Source of the DNA: Flavobacterium sp.
GTDB lineage: Bacteria > Bacteroidota > Bacteroidia > Flavobacteriales > Flavobacteriaceae
Assembly (NCBI GenBank): GCA_003449615.1
Contig: DMHA01000352.1
Location: forward strand, 1-9,028
Reading direction: 5' to 3'
Length of the DNA stretch: 9,028 nt
The position numbers and the translations under genes are program-made. Position 1 is the first letter of the stretch. Every line of letters starts with the position of its first letter. Positions 1-6,164 of this stretch are shown here, one piece after another. The notes below the pieces were generated by a model. The model saw only the letters and a list, made by a program, of their open reading frames with translations. It was not told the origin of the DNA and made no database searches.

Positions 1-213
1 TTTTTTATGTAAATAACTCGATTTATTTATTAAGCTTGTTTTTATCTTTAAAATTCTAACTTTTTCAATATATTTCAACATAAATATTGCACTATAATTT
101 ATATTATGTAAAATAGAATATCTAAAACCGACTTCTAAACCAATCATTTATAGTAATCCTTATCAAACTTACAAAGCCTACTCTCATTCCATTTACAACT
201 TCCATTTGTTAAT

Positions 214-250
214 AAAAAAAAAAGCATTACCACTGAAACCGGTAATGCTT
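214..250 (-). terminator. Rho-independent terminator of the DUF2911 gene
   Basis: An 8-bp perfect stem (gcattacc at 224-231, ggtaatgc at 241-248), extendable by A-T pairs at the base, encloses a 9-nt loop. It is followed on the minus strand by a run of ten T (the A run at 214-223). It starts about 20 nt past the stop codon of the DUF2911 gene, the right place and orientation to end that transcript. On the plus strand only a short T run follows, so termination in that direction would be weak. Positions 1-213 show no coding sequence or other recognisable element. Confidence 0.85.
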
Positions 251-270
251 TCATCTTAGCAACTAAAAAA

Positions 271-774
271 TCATTTTACAGAAAACGGAATTTTCCATTT
301 TTCCCAACTCAAAACGATTGAATTTTTCTCGATACTGTAAATCAAACTTTCAGCACTTGAATCCGCCAATTGTGGTTTAACAGTTACACGTAATTGATCT
401 TCTTTTTCATCATATTTACTAGTTCCGGACATTTTAAAAACTTTGTTAAAAATAAGTACACATTCATTTTCGTTTGGGATGACAAAAAAAGAATACTTTC
501 CTACTGGCAATTTTGAACCTTCAATGGTCAAATCTTTGTCGGTTTCTATAACCGTTGCTGCATTGGCACCCGCTCTCCAGATTTTATTAAAGGGCACCAA
601 TTGCCCCCAAATTACTCTACCTTTTACCGATGGACTACTATAATTGATACTAATTGTAGCTCCATTAATTTTACCCGTCGCCTCTGCTGCTGGACTTGCG
701 GGCTTGTTTTGAGCATTAACGAATGTTGTTATAAATAAAACAACTACAAGCTGAATTTTCTTTTTTAAAATCAT
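271..774 (-). CDS. Secreted DUF2911 family protein
   Basis: A 167-residue protein of the DUF2911 family, whose biochemical role is unknown. Residues 1-21 form a typical signal peptide: a lysine-rich start, a hydrophobic stretch (LVVVLFITTFV) and a probable cleavage site after N-A-Q, so export to the periplasm or beyond is expected. The family signature is visible at about residues 47-77, with SPSVKGR, then GQLVPFNKIWRAGAN and an A-T-x-I pattern. The rest is a compact, probably beta-rich domain (LPVGKYSFFVIP at about 90-101). Full length for the family. It is monocistronic: it ends in a terminator and diverges from the DUF294 gene across about 170 bp. Assignment to the family is firm; any function would be a guess. 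Confidence 0.9.
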   Translation of the reverse strand: MILKKKIQLVVVLFITTFVNAQNKPASPAAEATGKINGATISINYSSPSVKGRVIWGQLVPFNKIWRAGANAATVIETDKDLTIEGSKLPVGKYSFFVIPNENECVLIFNKVFKMSGTSKYDEKEDQLRVTVKPQLADSSAESLIYSIEKNSIVLSWEKWKIPFSVK

Positions 775-798
775 AATTTACCTATTTAGTTTAGTTGT

Positions 799-830
799 TA
801 AAATTAAAATTTAAGTATTGAATTTATCAA
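799..830 (-). promoter_or_regulatory. Possible Bacteroidota-type promoter for DUF2911
   Basis: Read on the minus strand there is a TTG at 830-828, then 21 nt, then TAATTTTA at 806-799. This is one mismatch from the Bacteroidota -7 consensus TAnnTTTG and is roughly the usual distance from a -33 TTG. It lies about 25 nt upstream of the ATG. The region is very AT-rich, so chance matches are likely. Confidence 0.2.
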
Positions 831-847
831 ATTTTCGAATAAATTTA
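818..847 (+). promoter_or_regulatory. Possible promoter of the DUF294-exonuclease operon
   Basis: TTG at 818-820, 19 nt, then TAAATTTA at 840-847, one mismatch from TTG-N19-TAnnTTTG, the sigma-ABfr type promoter of Bacteroidota. It would give a leader of about 95 nt before the ATG at 949. It overlaps the candidate minus-strand promoter of the divergent gene, so the two transcripts could interfere. The evidence is only this weak match in AT-rich DNA. Confidence 0.25.
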
Positions 848-948
848 AGAAAAAATTAGGAGATTTATAAATTAATCGTTTTACTCGATAAATACACTTT
901 TTTTAACTTAATAATTCATTATTTTTACAATCGACAATTCAAAAAAAT

Positions 949-2865
949 ATGAACACAATTGCTGTACACATTGCCGATTTTCTAAAGAAATATCCACCAT
1001 TTGAACATTTAACTTTTCAAGAACTAACTGAGATTGCAACTAGTATTCGGGTAATTAATCTTGAAAAACACAAAGTTTTGTTCCAAATTAATGATGCTTT
1101 GCACGATAGTTTTTATGTTGTAGCTTCAGGAGTTATGAGTCTTTCTGTGATTGCTGATGCAGAGGAAACGCTTTTGAATAAATGCTATGAAGGGGATATT
1201 TTTGGTTTACGTCCGTTTTTTGCCAAAAATAATTATATGATGACAGCAAAAGCTCGTGAAGAAAGTATTATTTATGCTATTCCAATAGCTGTTTTCCGAC
1301 CTTTTGTAGCCAATAATTCGGAGGTTTTGGATTTTCTTTTGCACAGTTTTGCTACCAACACAAGCAATCCCAATGATAAAGAAAATTTAAGTGGAAAACT
1401 AGTTTCTGATAATGTTTATTTCTCTAATCAACAGTCGGAAATGCAATATTTTCAATCATTAAACTATAATAATTCACCAATAACAGCCACTACATCAACT
1501 TTGGTACAAGATGCGGCCCAACTAATGACGAATTCTCTTTCAACGAGTATTCTTGTTTGCGAAAACAACTTCCCTATTGGGATTGTTACGAACACGGATA
1601 TGTGTTCTAAGATTGCTACCGGCCGTTTTCCAATTACGACAACCTTAGATAAAATAATGTCAGCCCCGATAGTTACCGTTATAGAGAACGTTTCATTAGC
1701 AGAGGCACAATTATTAATGTTAAAATATAATGTGACCCATTTGTGTGTTACCCAGGATGGAACTGATAAATCTAAAGTTAAGGGTGTGATTTCTGAACAC
1801 GATTTAATAGTTGCTCAATCTAGTAATCCTGGTGTTTTAATAAAAGAAATCAAACGCTCTCAAACGGCCGAAGATTTAAAAGCCATTAGGCAACGACTGA
1901 CGGAACTTATTCAAAAATCAATTTCTAAAAACATTCCGCTTTCACATATAAATAATTTTGCCAGCGAAATAAATTTAGCTCTTATTAAGCGTTCCGTTGA
2001 ATTATCTATTTTGGATTTGGGCTCTCCTCCTGCTCGATTTGCTTGGTTGAGTATTGGTAGTCAGGGTCGAAAAGAACAATTATTAATGACCGATCAGGAT
2101 AGTATGCTTGTTTTTGAAGATGTGACTACTGAAAAATATCGTGATGTCAAAGATTATTTCTTGAAATTAGGAAAAAGAACTACTACAATTCTGGAGAAAG
2201 TGGGATATGAGCATTGTCCTTTTGGACACATGGGAAGTAATATGTTGTGGTGTAAGTCCTTGACTGATTGGACAAATCAATACAACAGTTGGATGAATAC
2301 CCCAGGTGAAAACAGTAATGAATTGAGCAGTATTTTCTTTGACTTTGAAATGGTAATTGGAGAGAAAAAAATTGAAGAAGCTTTAGAAAATGTAATTTTT
2401 AATAACTTAAATAACAATACATCATTATTTGATTTTCTTGGCAATGAGGCATTAAGAAAAAATGCTCCGTTAACTTTTTTCAAGAAATTTAATATTGAAG
2501 AAAAAGGCCCGAACAAAGATAAATTTGACATTAAAAACCTTGCTTTGATGCCTCTAATTGATGGGGCTAGATTATTTAGTTTGAGTTATAATTTGCGTGG
2601 AATAAATAATACTTATCTGATATTCAAACAATTGGCAATTGAAGATTCCAGAAATTCAGAAATCTATATTAATTGCGCCGAAGCCTTTATAACCTTATCA
2701 AGATTTAGAACTTTAGAAGGTTTAAAAAATGACAGTTCAGGACAATATATCAATATTCAGGAATTATCAAAAGCTGAAAAAGAAATTTTAAAAAACGCAT
2801 TTGAACCCATGGATGATTTAGAAGATTTAATAAAAAGTAAATTTCAACTTACCCAATTTTCATAA
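949..2865 (+). CDS. cNMP-binding/CBS/DUF294 nucleotidyltransferase-like regulator
   Basis: A 638-residue cytoplasmic multidomain protein. Residues about 15-130 form a cyclic-nucleotide-binding-like beta roll (the GDIFGLRPFF segment is at 82-91). The usual phosphate-binding GE...RxA pattern is degenerate there, so a classical cAMP ligand is doubtful. Two CBS motifs follow at about 172-228 and 235-292 and could sense adenine nucleotides. Residues about 320-470 are a GlnD-like nucleotidyltransferase fold with an intact signature: G370-S371, G373-R374, E376, then T-D382-Q-D384. A DUF294 C-terminal helical domain occupies about 490-635. The length and order match the family. Members are often paired with a DnaQ-like exonuclease, as here (2 nt gap), and in many bacteria lie near acetate uptake or activation genes; none is visible here. 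The family is thought to modify or sense something by nucleotidyl transfer, but the target is not established. Confidence 0.92.
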   Translation: MNTIAVHIADFLKKYPPFEHLTFQELTEIATSIRVINLEKHKVLFQINDALHDSFYVVASGVMSLSVIADAEETLLNKCYEGDIFGLRPFFAKNNYMMTAKAREESIIYAIPIAVFRPFVANNSEVLDFLLHSFATNTSNPNDKENLSGKLVSDNVYFSNQQSEMQYFQSLNYNNSPITATTSTLVQDAAQLMTNSLSTSILVCENNFPIGIVTNTDMCSKIATGRFPITTTLDKIMSAPIVTVIENVSLAEAQLLMLKYNVTHLCVTQDGTDKSKVKGVISEHDLIVAQSSNPGVLIKEIKRSQTAEDLKAIRQRLTELIQKSISKNIPLSHINNFASEINLALIKRSVELSILDLGSPPARFAWLSIGSQGRKEQLLMTDQDSMLVFEDVTTEKYRDVKDYFLKLGKRTTTILEKVGYEHCPFGHMGSNMLWCKSLTDWTNQYNSWMNTPGENSNELSSIFFDFEMVIGEKKIEEALENVIFNNLNNNTSLFDFLGNEALRKNAPLTFFKKFNIEEKGPNKDKFDIKNLALMPLIDGARLFSLSYNLRGINNTYLIFKQLAIEDSRNSEIYINCAEAFITLSRFRTLEGLKNDSSGQYINIQELSKAEKEILKNAFEPMDDLEDLIKSKFQLTQFS

Positions 2866-2867
2866 AA

Positions 2868-3464
2868 ATGTTAGACTGGATTAAAAATATCAATAAAGAA
2901 TATCCTGAATTTTGGAAAATATACCTTTCTAAATTTCAAAAAAAATCAAATCGTTTTGTTGCTTTATCAACTGAAACTTCTGGTTTGAGTCTCGAAAAAG
3001 ATGTTATTTTATCCATAGGTTGTTTTTCCATAATCAACAACAGTATTATTATTAGTGATAGTTTTGAAACTTTCATTGGCCAATACAATTTTTTTCAACA
3101 GAAAGGTATTACCAACGAATTTACCCTTGAAACTAAAATGAAAAAAATGGGTGAACCCGAAGCGATTCAGGCTTTTGTTGACTTTATTGGAAATTCTGTT
3201 TTGGTCGGTCATCGCATTGATTTTGATGTTGAAATAATCAATGTTGCCTTAGAAAGAATGGGCTGTGGAAGATTGAAAAATGAAGCTTTGGATATCGACG
3301 TGATGCATCGCAAATTATTGGACATCAACAATAAAGAATTTTCATTGGATGAATTATGTACAATTTATAGAGTCCCTTTAATTGATAGAAACTCTTTTAC
3401 CGAAGATGCTTATAAAATTGCTTTACTATTTTTGAAATTAAAATCGAGATTGGGATTGAATTAA
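2868..3464 (+). CDS. DnaQ/PolC-type 3'-5' exonuclease family protein, probably impaired
   Basis: A 198-residue DEDDh-fold protein, second gene of the operon with the DUF294 regulator. The N-terminal segment (WIKNINKEYPEFWKIYLSKF) matches the lead-in of flavobacterial exonucleases of this family. The Exo I motif reads F-V-A-L-S34-T-E36-T-S-G, where active members have D-T-E-T-T-G, so the first metal-binding Asp is Ser. Exo II is G114-H115-R-I-D-F-D120, with its Asp kept. Exo III reads D-R-N175-S-F-T-E-D180-A, where N175 stands at the place of the general-base His and D180 is kept. With two of five key residues changed, nuclease activity is likely weak or lost, while the fold appears intact and there is no frameshift. 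It could be a regulatory or nucleic-acid-binding partner of the upstream protein. Its stop codon overlaps that of the convergent PPTase gene. Confidence 0.88.
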   Translation: MLDWIKNINKEYPEFWKIYLSKFQKKSNRFVALSTETSGLSLEKDVILSIGCFSIINNSIIISDSFETFIGQYNFFQQKGITNEFTLETKMKKMGEPEAIQAFVDFIGNSVLVGHRIDFDVEIINVALERMGCGRLKNEALDIDVMHRKLLDINNKEFSLDELCTIYRVPLIDRNSFTEDAYKIALLFLKLKSRLGLN

Positions 3465-3958
3465 AACGAAATTATCCTTTCAAATCTGCCGTGATGGCTT
3501 ATAGATACTGGTTTTATTGATAAATTTGCCGCTTCAATATAGTCTGGAATCCTATTCATTTTTTGAATATTTTGTCTATTTTCCAATGTTTTAATGGCAT
3601 CAAAATATTGAACATTTTCTACGGCTATTGTGTGGATAAAGTCTGAATTTATTTCTGTTTTTGTAAAATAAATTTGATTTTTTATTACAACTTTTCCAAA
3701 AGTAAATCCATCAATAATAGCCATATCTGAACATTCCAATTGTAAGGGGAAATACCCCCGAATATCCGTTTGCCGATTATAGATTTTATAGACTGCCTCC
3801 TTCCTACTCCATAAATTCCAAACCATAATTGCAGGATTTTTGGCATTCAAAATCAAGAATTGTTCGTTTTGGGTAAAGATTTTATCCAAAAATCCTCTCC
3901 GTTTCCAATGGCTTTCTTTTTGGGCTAAAGCCAAATCTATAATGTCATTTCCAATCAT
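3461..3958 (-). CDS. 4'-phosphopantetheinyl transferase
   Basis: A 165-residue AcpS/Sfp-superfamily enzyme that moves the phosphopantetheine arm of CoA onto the serine of a carrier protein. Both family motifs are visible: G3-N-D5-I-I-D8 at the N terminus, with D5 as the expected Mg ligand, and W50-S-R-K-E54-A-V-Y-K, with E54 as the second ligand. The short single-domain length fits small Bacteroidota members. Its ATG overlaps the stop of the ACP gene (ATGA, 3955-3958), so translation is probably coupled and the upstream ACP is the obvious substrate. It is the last gene of the minus-strand cluster and has no terminator of its own in an intergenic gap, because it abuts the convergent exonuclease gene. 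Function is well supported; dedication to this ACP is inference. Confidence 0.87.
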   Translation of the reverse strand: MIGNDIIDLALAQKESHWKRRGFLDKIFTQNEQFLILNAKNPAIMVWNLWSRKEAVYKIYNRQTDIRGYFPLQLECSDMAIIDGFTFGKVVIKNQIYFTKTEINSDFIHTIAVENVQYFDAIKTLENRQNIQKMNRIPDYIEAANLSIKPVSISHHGRFERIISF

Positions 3959-4209
3959 TTTTCGGATAATTTGGTTTCAATAATTTCCATTGCCGATTTG
4001 ATATCGAGCATCCGTTCCATAGATTGATTGTCGATAATAATATTAAATTCCTCTTCAATATCTAAAATAATATCTACCAAATTCGCAGAATTAATTTGCA
4101 AATCAGTAATAAAATCGGTGCTTTCCGAGAGATTCTCAAAAGCTTCTTGATTTTTGATGTAAGGTTTAATTATAATCTTCAACTTTTCGATAGTTTCTTT
4201 TTTGTCCAT
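3955..4209 (-). CDS. Acyl carrier protein of the cluster
   Basis: An 84-residue, acidic, helical carrier protein. The helix II motif is D36-L-Q-I-N40-S41-A-N-L-V-D, followed by I-L-D-I-E-E-E-F, the standard ACP pattern around the phosphopantetheine serine, here S41. Housekeeping ACPs have D-S-L at this spot and this one has N-S-A, so it is a specialised carrier and not FabC/AcpP. It lies 4 nt after the ketosynthase stop and overlaps the PPTase start, a tight ketosynthase-ACP-PPTase translational block. It probably carries the growing acyl chain acted on by the adjacent ketosynthase and dehydratase, and may hand it to the type III PKS. Assignment as an ACP is firm; the chain carried is unknown. 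Confidence 0.9.
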   Translation of the reverse strand: MDKKETIEKLKIIIKPYIKNQEAFENLSESTDFITDLQINSANLVDIILDIEEEFNIIIDNQSMERMLDIKSAMEIIETKLSEK

Positions 4210-4213
4210 TTTT

Positions 4214-5485
4214 TTATTTGTATTTTTTAAAAATTACGCAGCCATTTACGTCCCCAAAACCAAAACTAGCTTTTGCAATGATAGTCAATTCTTTTTCAAT
4301 TAATTGTTGTGGAATTCTTGAAGCATCAATTTGTTTTGTAATGTCGGGATGCAAATCTTCGCAATTGGTATTTGGAAAAATAAATCCGTGGTGCAATTGC
4401 AATACCGAAGCCACACTTTCTATACTTCCCGCACCCGATAAGCAGTGGCCAACCATCGATTTTAGGGAGTTGATATAAGGAAAGTCCACTCCTCTCCTAT
4501 TCAAAGCTTCACTCCAATTTTGAATTTCCAAACTGTCTTTTGATGTTGCCGTCAAATGCCCGTTGATAGCATCAATTTCATCGGGATGAATTTTAGCATT
4601 ATCCAATGCACTTTTGATACATTGTTGCACCGCAACAGAATTGGGTGCAGTCATTGTACCTTGACCACGCTGCCCACCCGAATTCACGTTTCCACCTAAA
4701 ACTTCACCATAAATTTTTGCGCCTCGAGCCAAAGCCGTTTCTAAATCTTCCAAGACTAGAGCTCCTGCCCCACTTCCCGGAACAAATCCAGAAGCGCTTG
4801 CCGACATTGGTCTTGAACCTTGTTCAGGCGTTTGGTTGTGTTTGAAAGTACATACTTTCATGGCATCAAATCCTCCCCAAATATAGGGGCCGGAATCGCT
4901 TGTGCTTCCTGCCAAAATCCGTTTGGCTTGTCCTGATTTGATACGCTCTAAAGCCATCAAAACACTTTCGGTTCCCGTAGTACAAGCGGAGGAATTGGTA
5001 GTTACTTGATTTCCCAAACCTAATTTTCCACCCAAATAAGCACTCACACCACTATTCATCGTTTGTGACACAGCCGTACTTCCTAGTCTTCGGGTTTGAA
5101 ATTCGTCTATTTTATAAATACTTTCTCTAAATTTATCGATTCCAGAGGTTCCGGTACCAAAAATAGTTCCGCTATCCCAATCGGGTTCAGCATTCATTTC
5201 TATTGGCAATCCGGCATCTTTCCAAGCATCAATTCCTGCAATCACGCCATACAAAATCCCTGAGGAATTGAAATTTCGTAGTTCTAATTCGGTAAAATAA
5301 TTCAATGCTAATTCAGTAGAAACTTCAGGTTTTCCAGCTATTTGACAAGAGAATTGCAATCGTTCTAATTCGGCATCGTGTTTAATTCCTGAGATTCCAT
5401 TTTTTATGGCATTGGTAAACGCATCAAGTCCTACCCCATTTGGAGCAATAACGCCGAGACCTGTAATTACGACACGTTTGTTCAT
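4214..5485 (-). CDS. FabF-like beta-ketoacyl-ACP synthase
   Basis: A 423-residue thiolase-fold condensing enzyme, full length for the FabF/KAS II group. It starts K-R-V-V-I-T-G-L-G-V, as in the family. The catalytic triad is complete: C168 in N-S-S-A-C-T-T-G, H310 in I-N-G-H-L-T-A-T, and H347 in K342-S-M-V-G-H, with the conserved Lys also present. Two regions differ from housekeeping FabF: the H310 loop reads G-H-L-T-A-T-S-K-D-S and not the usual H-G-T-S-T type, and the C-terminal loop reads S-F-G-F-G-D-V-N-G-C where FabF has F-G-G-T-N. It is therefore a divergent, probably secondary-metabolic synthase. No chain-length-factor partner is present, so it is likely a homodimer using acyl- and malonyl-ACP. 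ATG at 5483-5485 is the natural start; an 86-nt repeat-containing gap separates it from the dehydratase gene. Confidence 0.93.
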   Translation of the reverse strand: MNKRVVITGLGVIAPNGVGLDAFTNAIKNGISGIKHDAELERLQFSCQIAGKPEVSTELALNYFTELELRNFNSSGILYGVIAGIDAWKDAGLPIEMNAEPDWDSGTIFGTGTSGIDKFRESIYKIDEFQTRRLGSTAVSQTMNSGVSAYLGGKLGLGNQVTTNSSACTTGTESVLMALERIKSGQAKRILAGSTSDSGPYIWGGFDAMKVCTFKHNQTPEQGSRPMSASASGFVPGSGAGALVLEDLETALARGAKIYGEVLGGNVNSGGQRGQGTMTAPNSVAVQQCIKSALDNAKIHPDEIDAINGHLTATSKDSLEIQNWSEALNRRGVDFPYINSLKSMVGHCLSGAGSIESVASVLQLHHGFIFPNTNCEDLHPDITKQIDASRIPQQLIEKELTIIAKASFGFGDVNGCVIFKKYK

Positions 5486-5545
5486 ATAAAAATTTCAATA
5501 GCAATAGCAAAAAAAATGGCAATTGCTATGGCAATTTCAAAAAAT
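5486..5545. repeat. CAAT-type hexamer repeat between dehydratase and ketosynthase genes
   Basis: The 86-nt gap contains degenerate hexamers of the form caatag/caattg/atggca from 5496 to about 5536, including an 8-bp palindrome gcaattgc (5519-5526), followed by caaaaaatcaa. Very similar hexamers occur upstream of the type III PKS (7240-7278), and a shorter version lies at the flavoprotein-methyltransferase junction. No role is evident. Confidence 0.6.
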
Positions 5546-5571
5546 CAAGCTAAATTGGCACATTATCATTT

Positions 5572-6039
5572 TTATTCAATGGTAGCTCCCTCTCCTTTGG
5601 AGAGGGTTGGGGTGAGGATTATCCCAGCAATAGTTCCACTACAAACCGTTTCCCCTTTTTCATTTTTCATTGTAACCTTGCATTTTAACTTACCAAATCT
5701 AAAATAGAGTTTCTCCGAAATTACAGTAACCTTTTCATTTGGAAAAACAGGTTTTAAAAAATCTATTTCCGTTGATGTTAAGACTATTGCGGTGTTTTTG
5801 TTAAATGTATTATTTAGTATATAAATCCCCAAACAAACCAATCCAATTTGCGCCATAACTTCGGTTAGAATGACTCCGGGTGTGATAGGATTATCTTTGA
5901 AATGACCTTTGTAAAAATCAAGGTTTTCATCAAAAGTATAAGTTCCTTCCACTCCATTTTCGTCTATATGCAACAATTCATCTACAAACAAAAAGGGTTT
6001 GGAATACGGTAATTTTGATATGATTTCTTGATTTGTCAT
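5572..6039 (-). CDS. FabZ-like 3-hydroxyacyl-ACP dehydratase (hotdog fold)
   Basis: Hotdog-fold dehydratase, 155 residues from the preferred ATG at 6037-6039. An in-frame ATG at 6052-6054 would add MLKLF, but the family-like sequence begins at M-T-N-Q-E-I-I. The core motif reads G-H-F-K-D-N-P-I-T-P-G-V-I-L-T-E-V-M-A-Q. The His and Glu (H51 and E65 counted from the longer start, 46 and 60 from the shorter) are the expected catalytic pair. L-P-Y-S-K-P-F-L-F-V-D near the N terminus is also typical. It would dehydrate 3-hydroxyacyl-ACP made by the neighbouring ketosynthase and an unseen reductase. The last residues, about L-T-P-T-L-S-K-G-E-G onward, are encoded by a dispersed repeat and are probably not ancestral. 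Enzyme class is solid; the substrate is unknown. Confidence 0.88.
   Translation of the reverse strand: MTNQEIISKLPYSKPFLFVDELLHIDENGVEGTYTFDENLDFYKGHFKDNPITPGVILTEVMAQIGLVCLGIYILNNTFNKNTAIVLTSTEIDFLKPVFPNEKVTVISEKLYFRFGKLKCKVTMKNEKGETVCSGTIAGIILTPTLSKGEGATIE
5586..5619. repeat. Dispersed hairpin repeat covering the 3' end of the dehydratase gene
   Basis: The sequence contains a perfect 8-bp inverted repeat, ccctctcc (5588-5595) and ggagaggg (5599-5606), with a 3-nt loop, followed by ttggggtgaggat. From memory, this ctctcctttggagag plus ttggggtgagg unit is a common intergenic repeat in Flavobacterium and other bacteria. Here it lies inside the reading frame and supplies the codons for T-P-T-L-S-K-G-E-G near the protein end. 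A copy search in the genome would confirm it. Confidence 0.75.
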
Positions 6040-6085
6040 AAATAATTTTAACACAACACGAACGAAGAGAACTGGAGAAGCAATT

Positions 6086-6159
6086 GCACTAATTTACACT
6101 AATTTTCGCACTCAGAATTTCACTAATTAATTTATGTAAATCTGTGAAATTTGTGTCTG
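6086..6159. repeat. Imperfect palindromic repeat with CACTAATTT units
   Basis: The gap between the type III PKS and dehydratase genes (6040-6164) holds several related units: cactaattt (6088-6096), cactaattt (6098-6106) and tttcactaatt (6118-6128). On the far side are the inverse forms gtgaaattt and tgtaaat. Perfect 8-bp arms aatttcac (6116-6123) and gtgaaatt (6144-6151) flank a 20-nt centre. It resembles an intergenic palindrome I recall as abundant in Flavobacterium genomes. It could fold in RNA and act as a partial transcription or processing barrier, which is inference. Confidence 0.6.
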
Positions 6160-6164
6160 TCTTT

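Noticed and set aside
920..927. TATTTTTA as a -7 element close to the DUF294 start
   Set aside because: No TTG at a suitable distance upstream; the 818-847 match is better, though also weak.
5516..5707. A 63-codon plus-strand open frame
   Set aside because: It is composed of the hexamer repeat, the hairpin repeat and antisense of the dehydratase gene.
6052..6054. Upstream ATG of the dehydratase gene
   Set aside because: It adds only M-L-K-L-F before a second ATG (6037-6039) where family-like sequence begins; possible but less likely.
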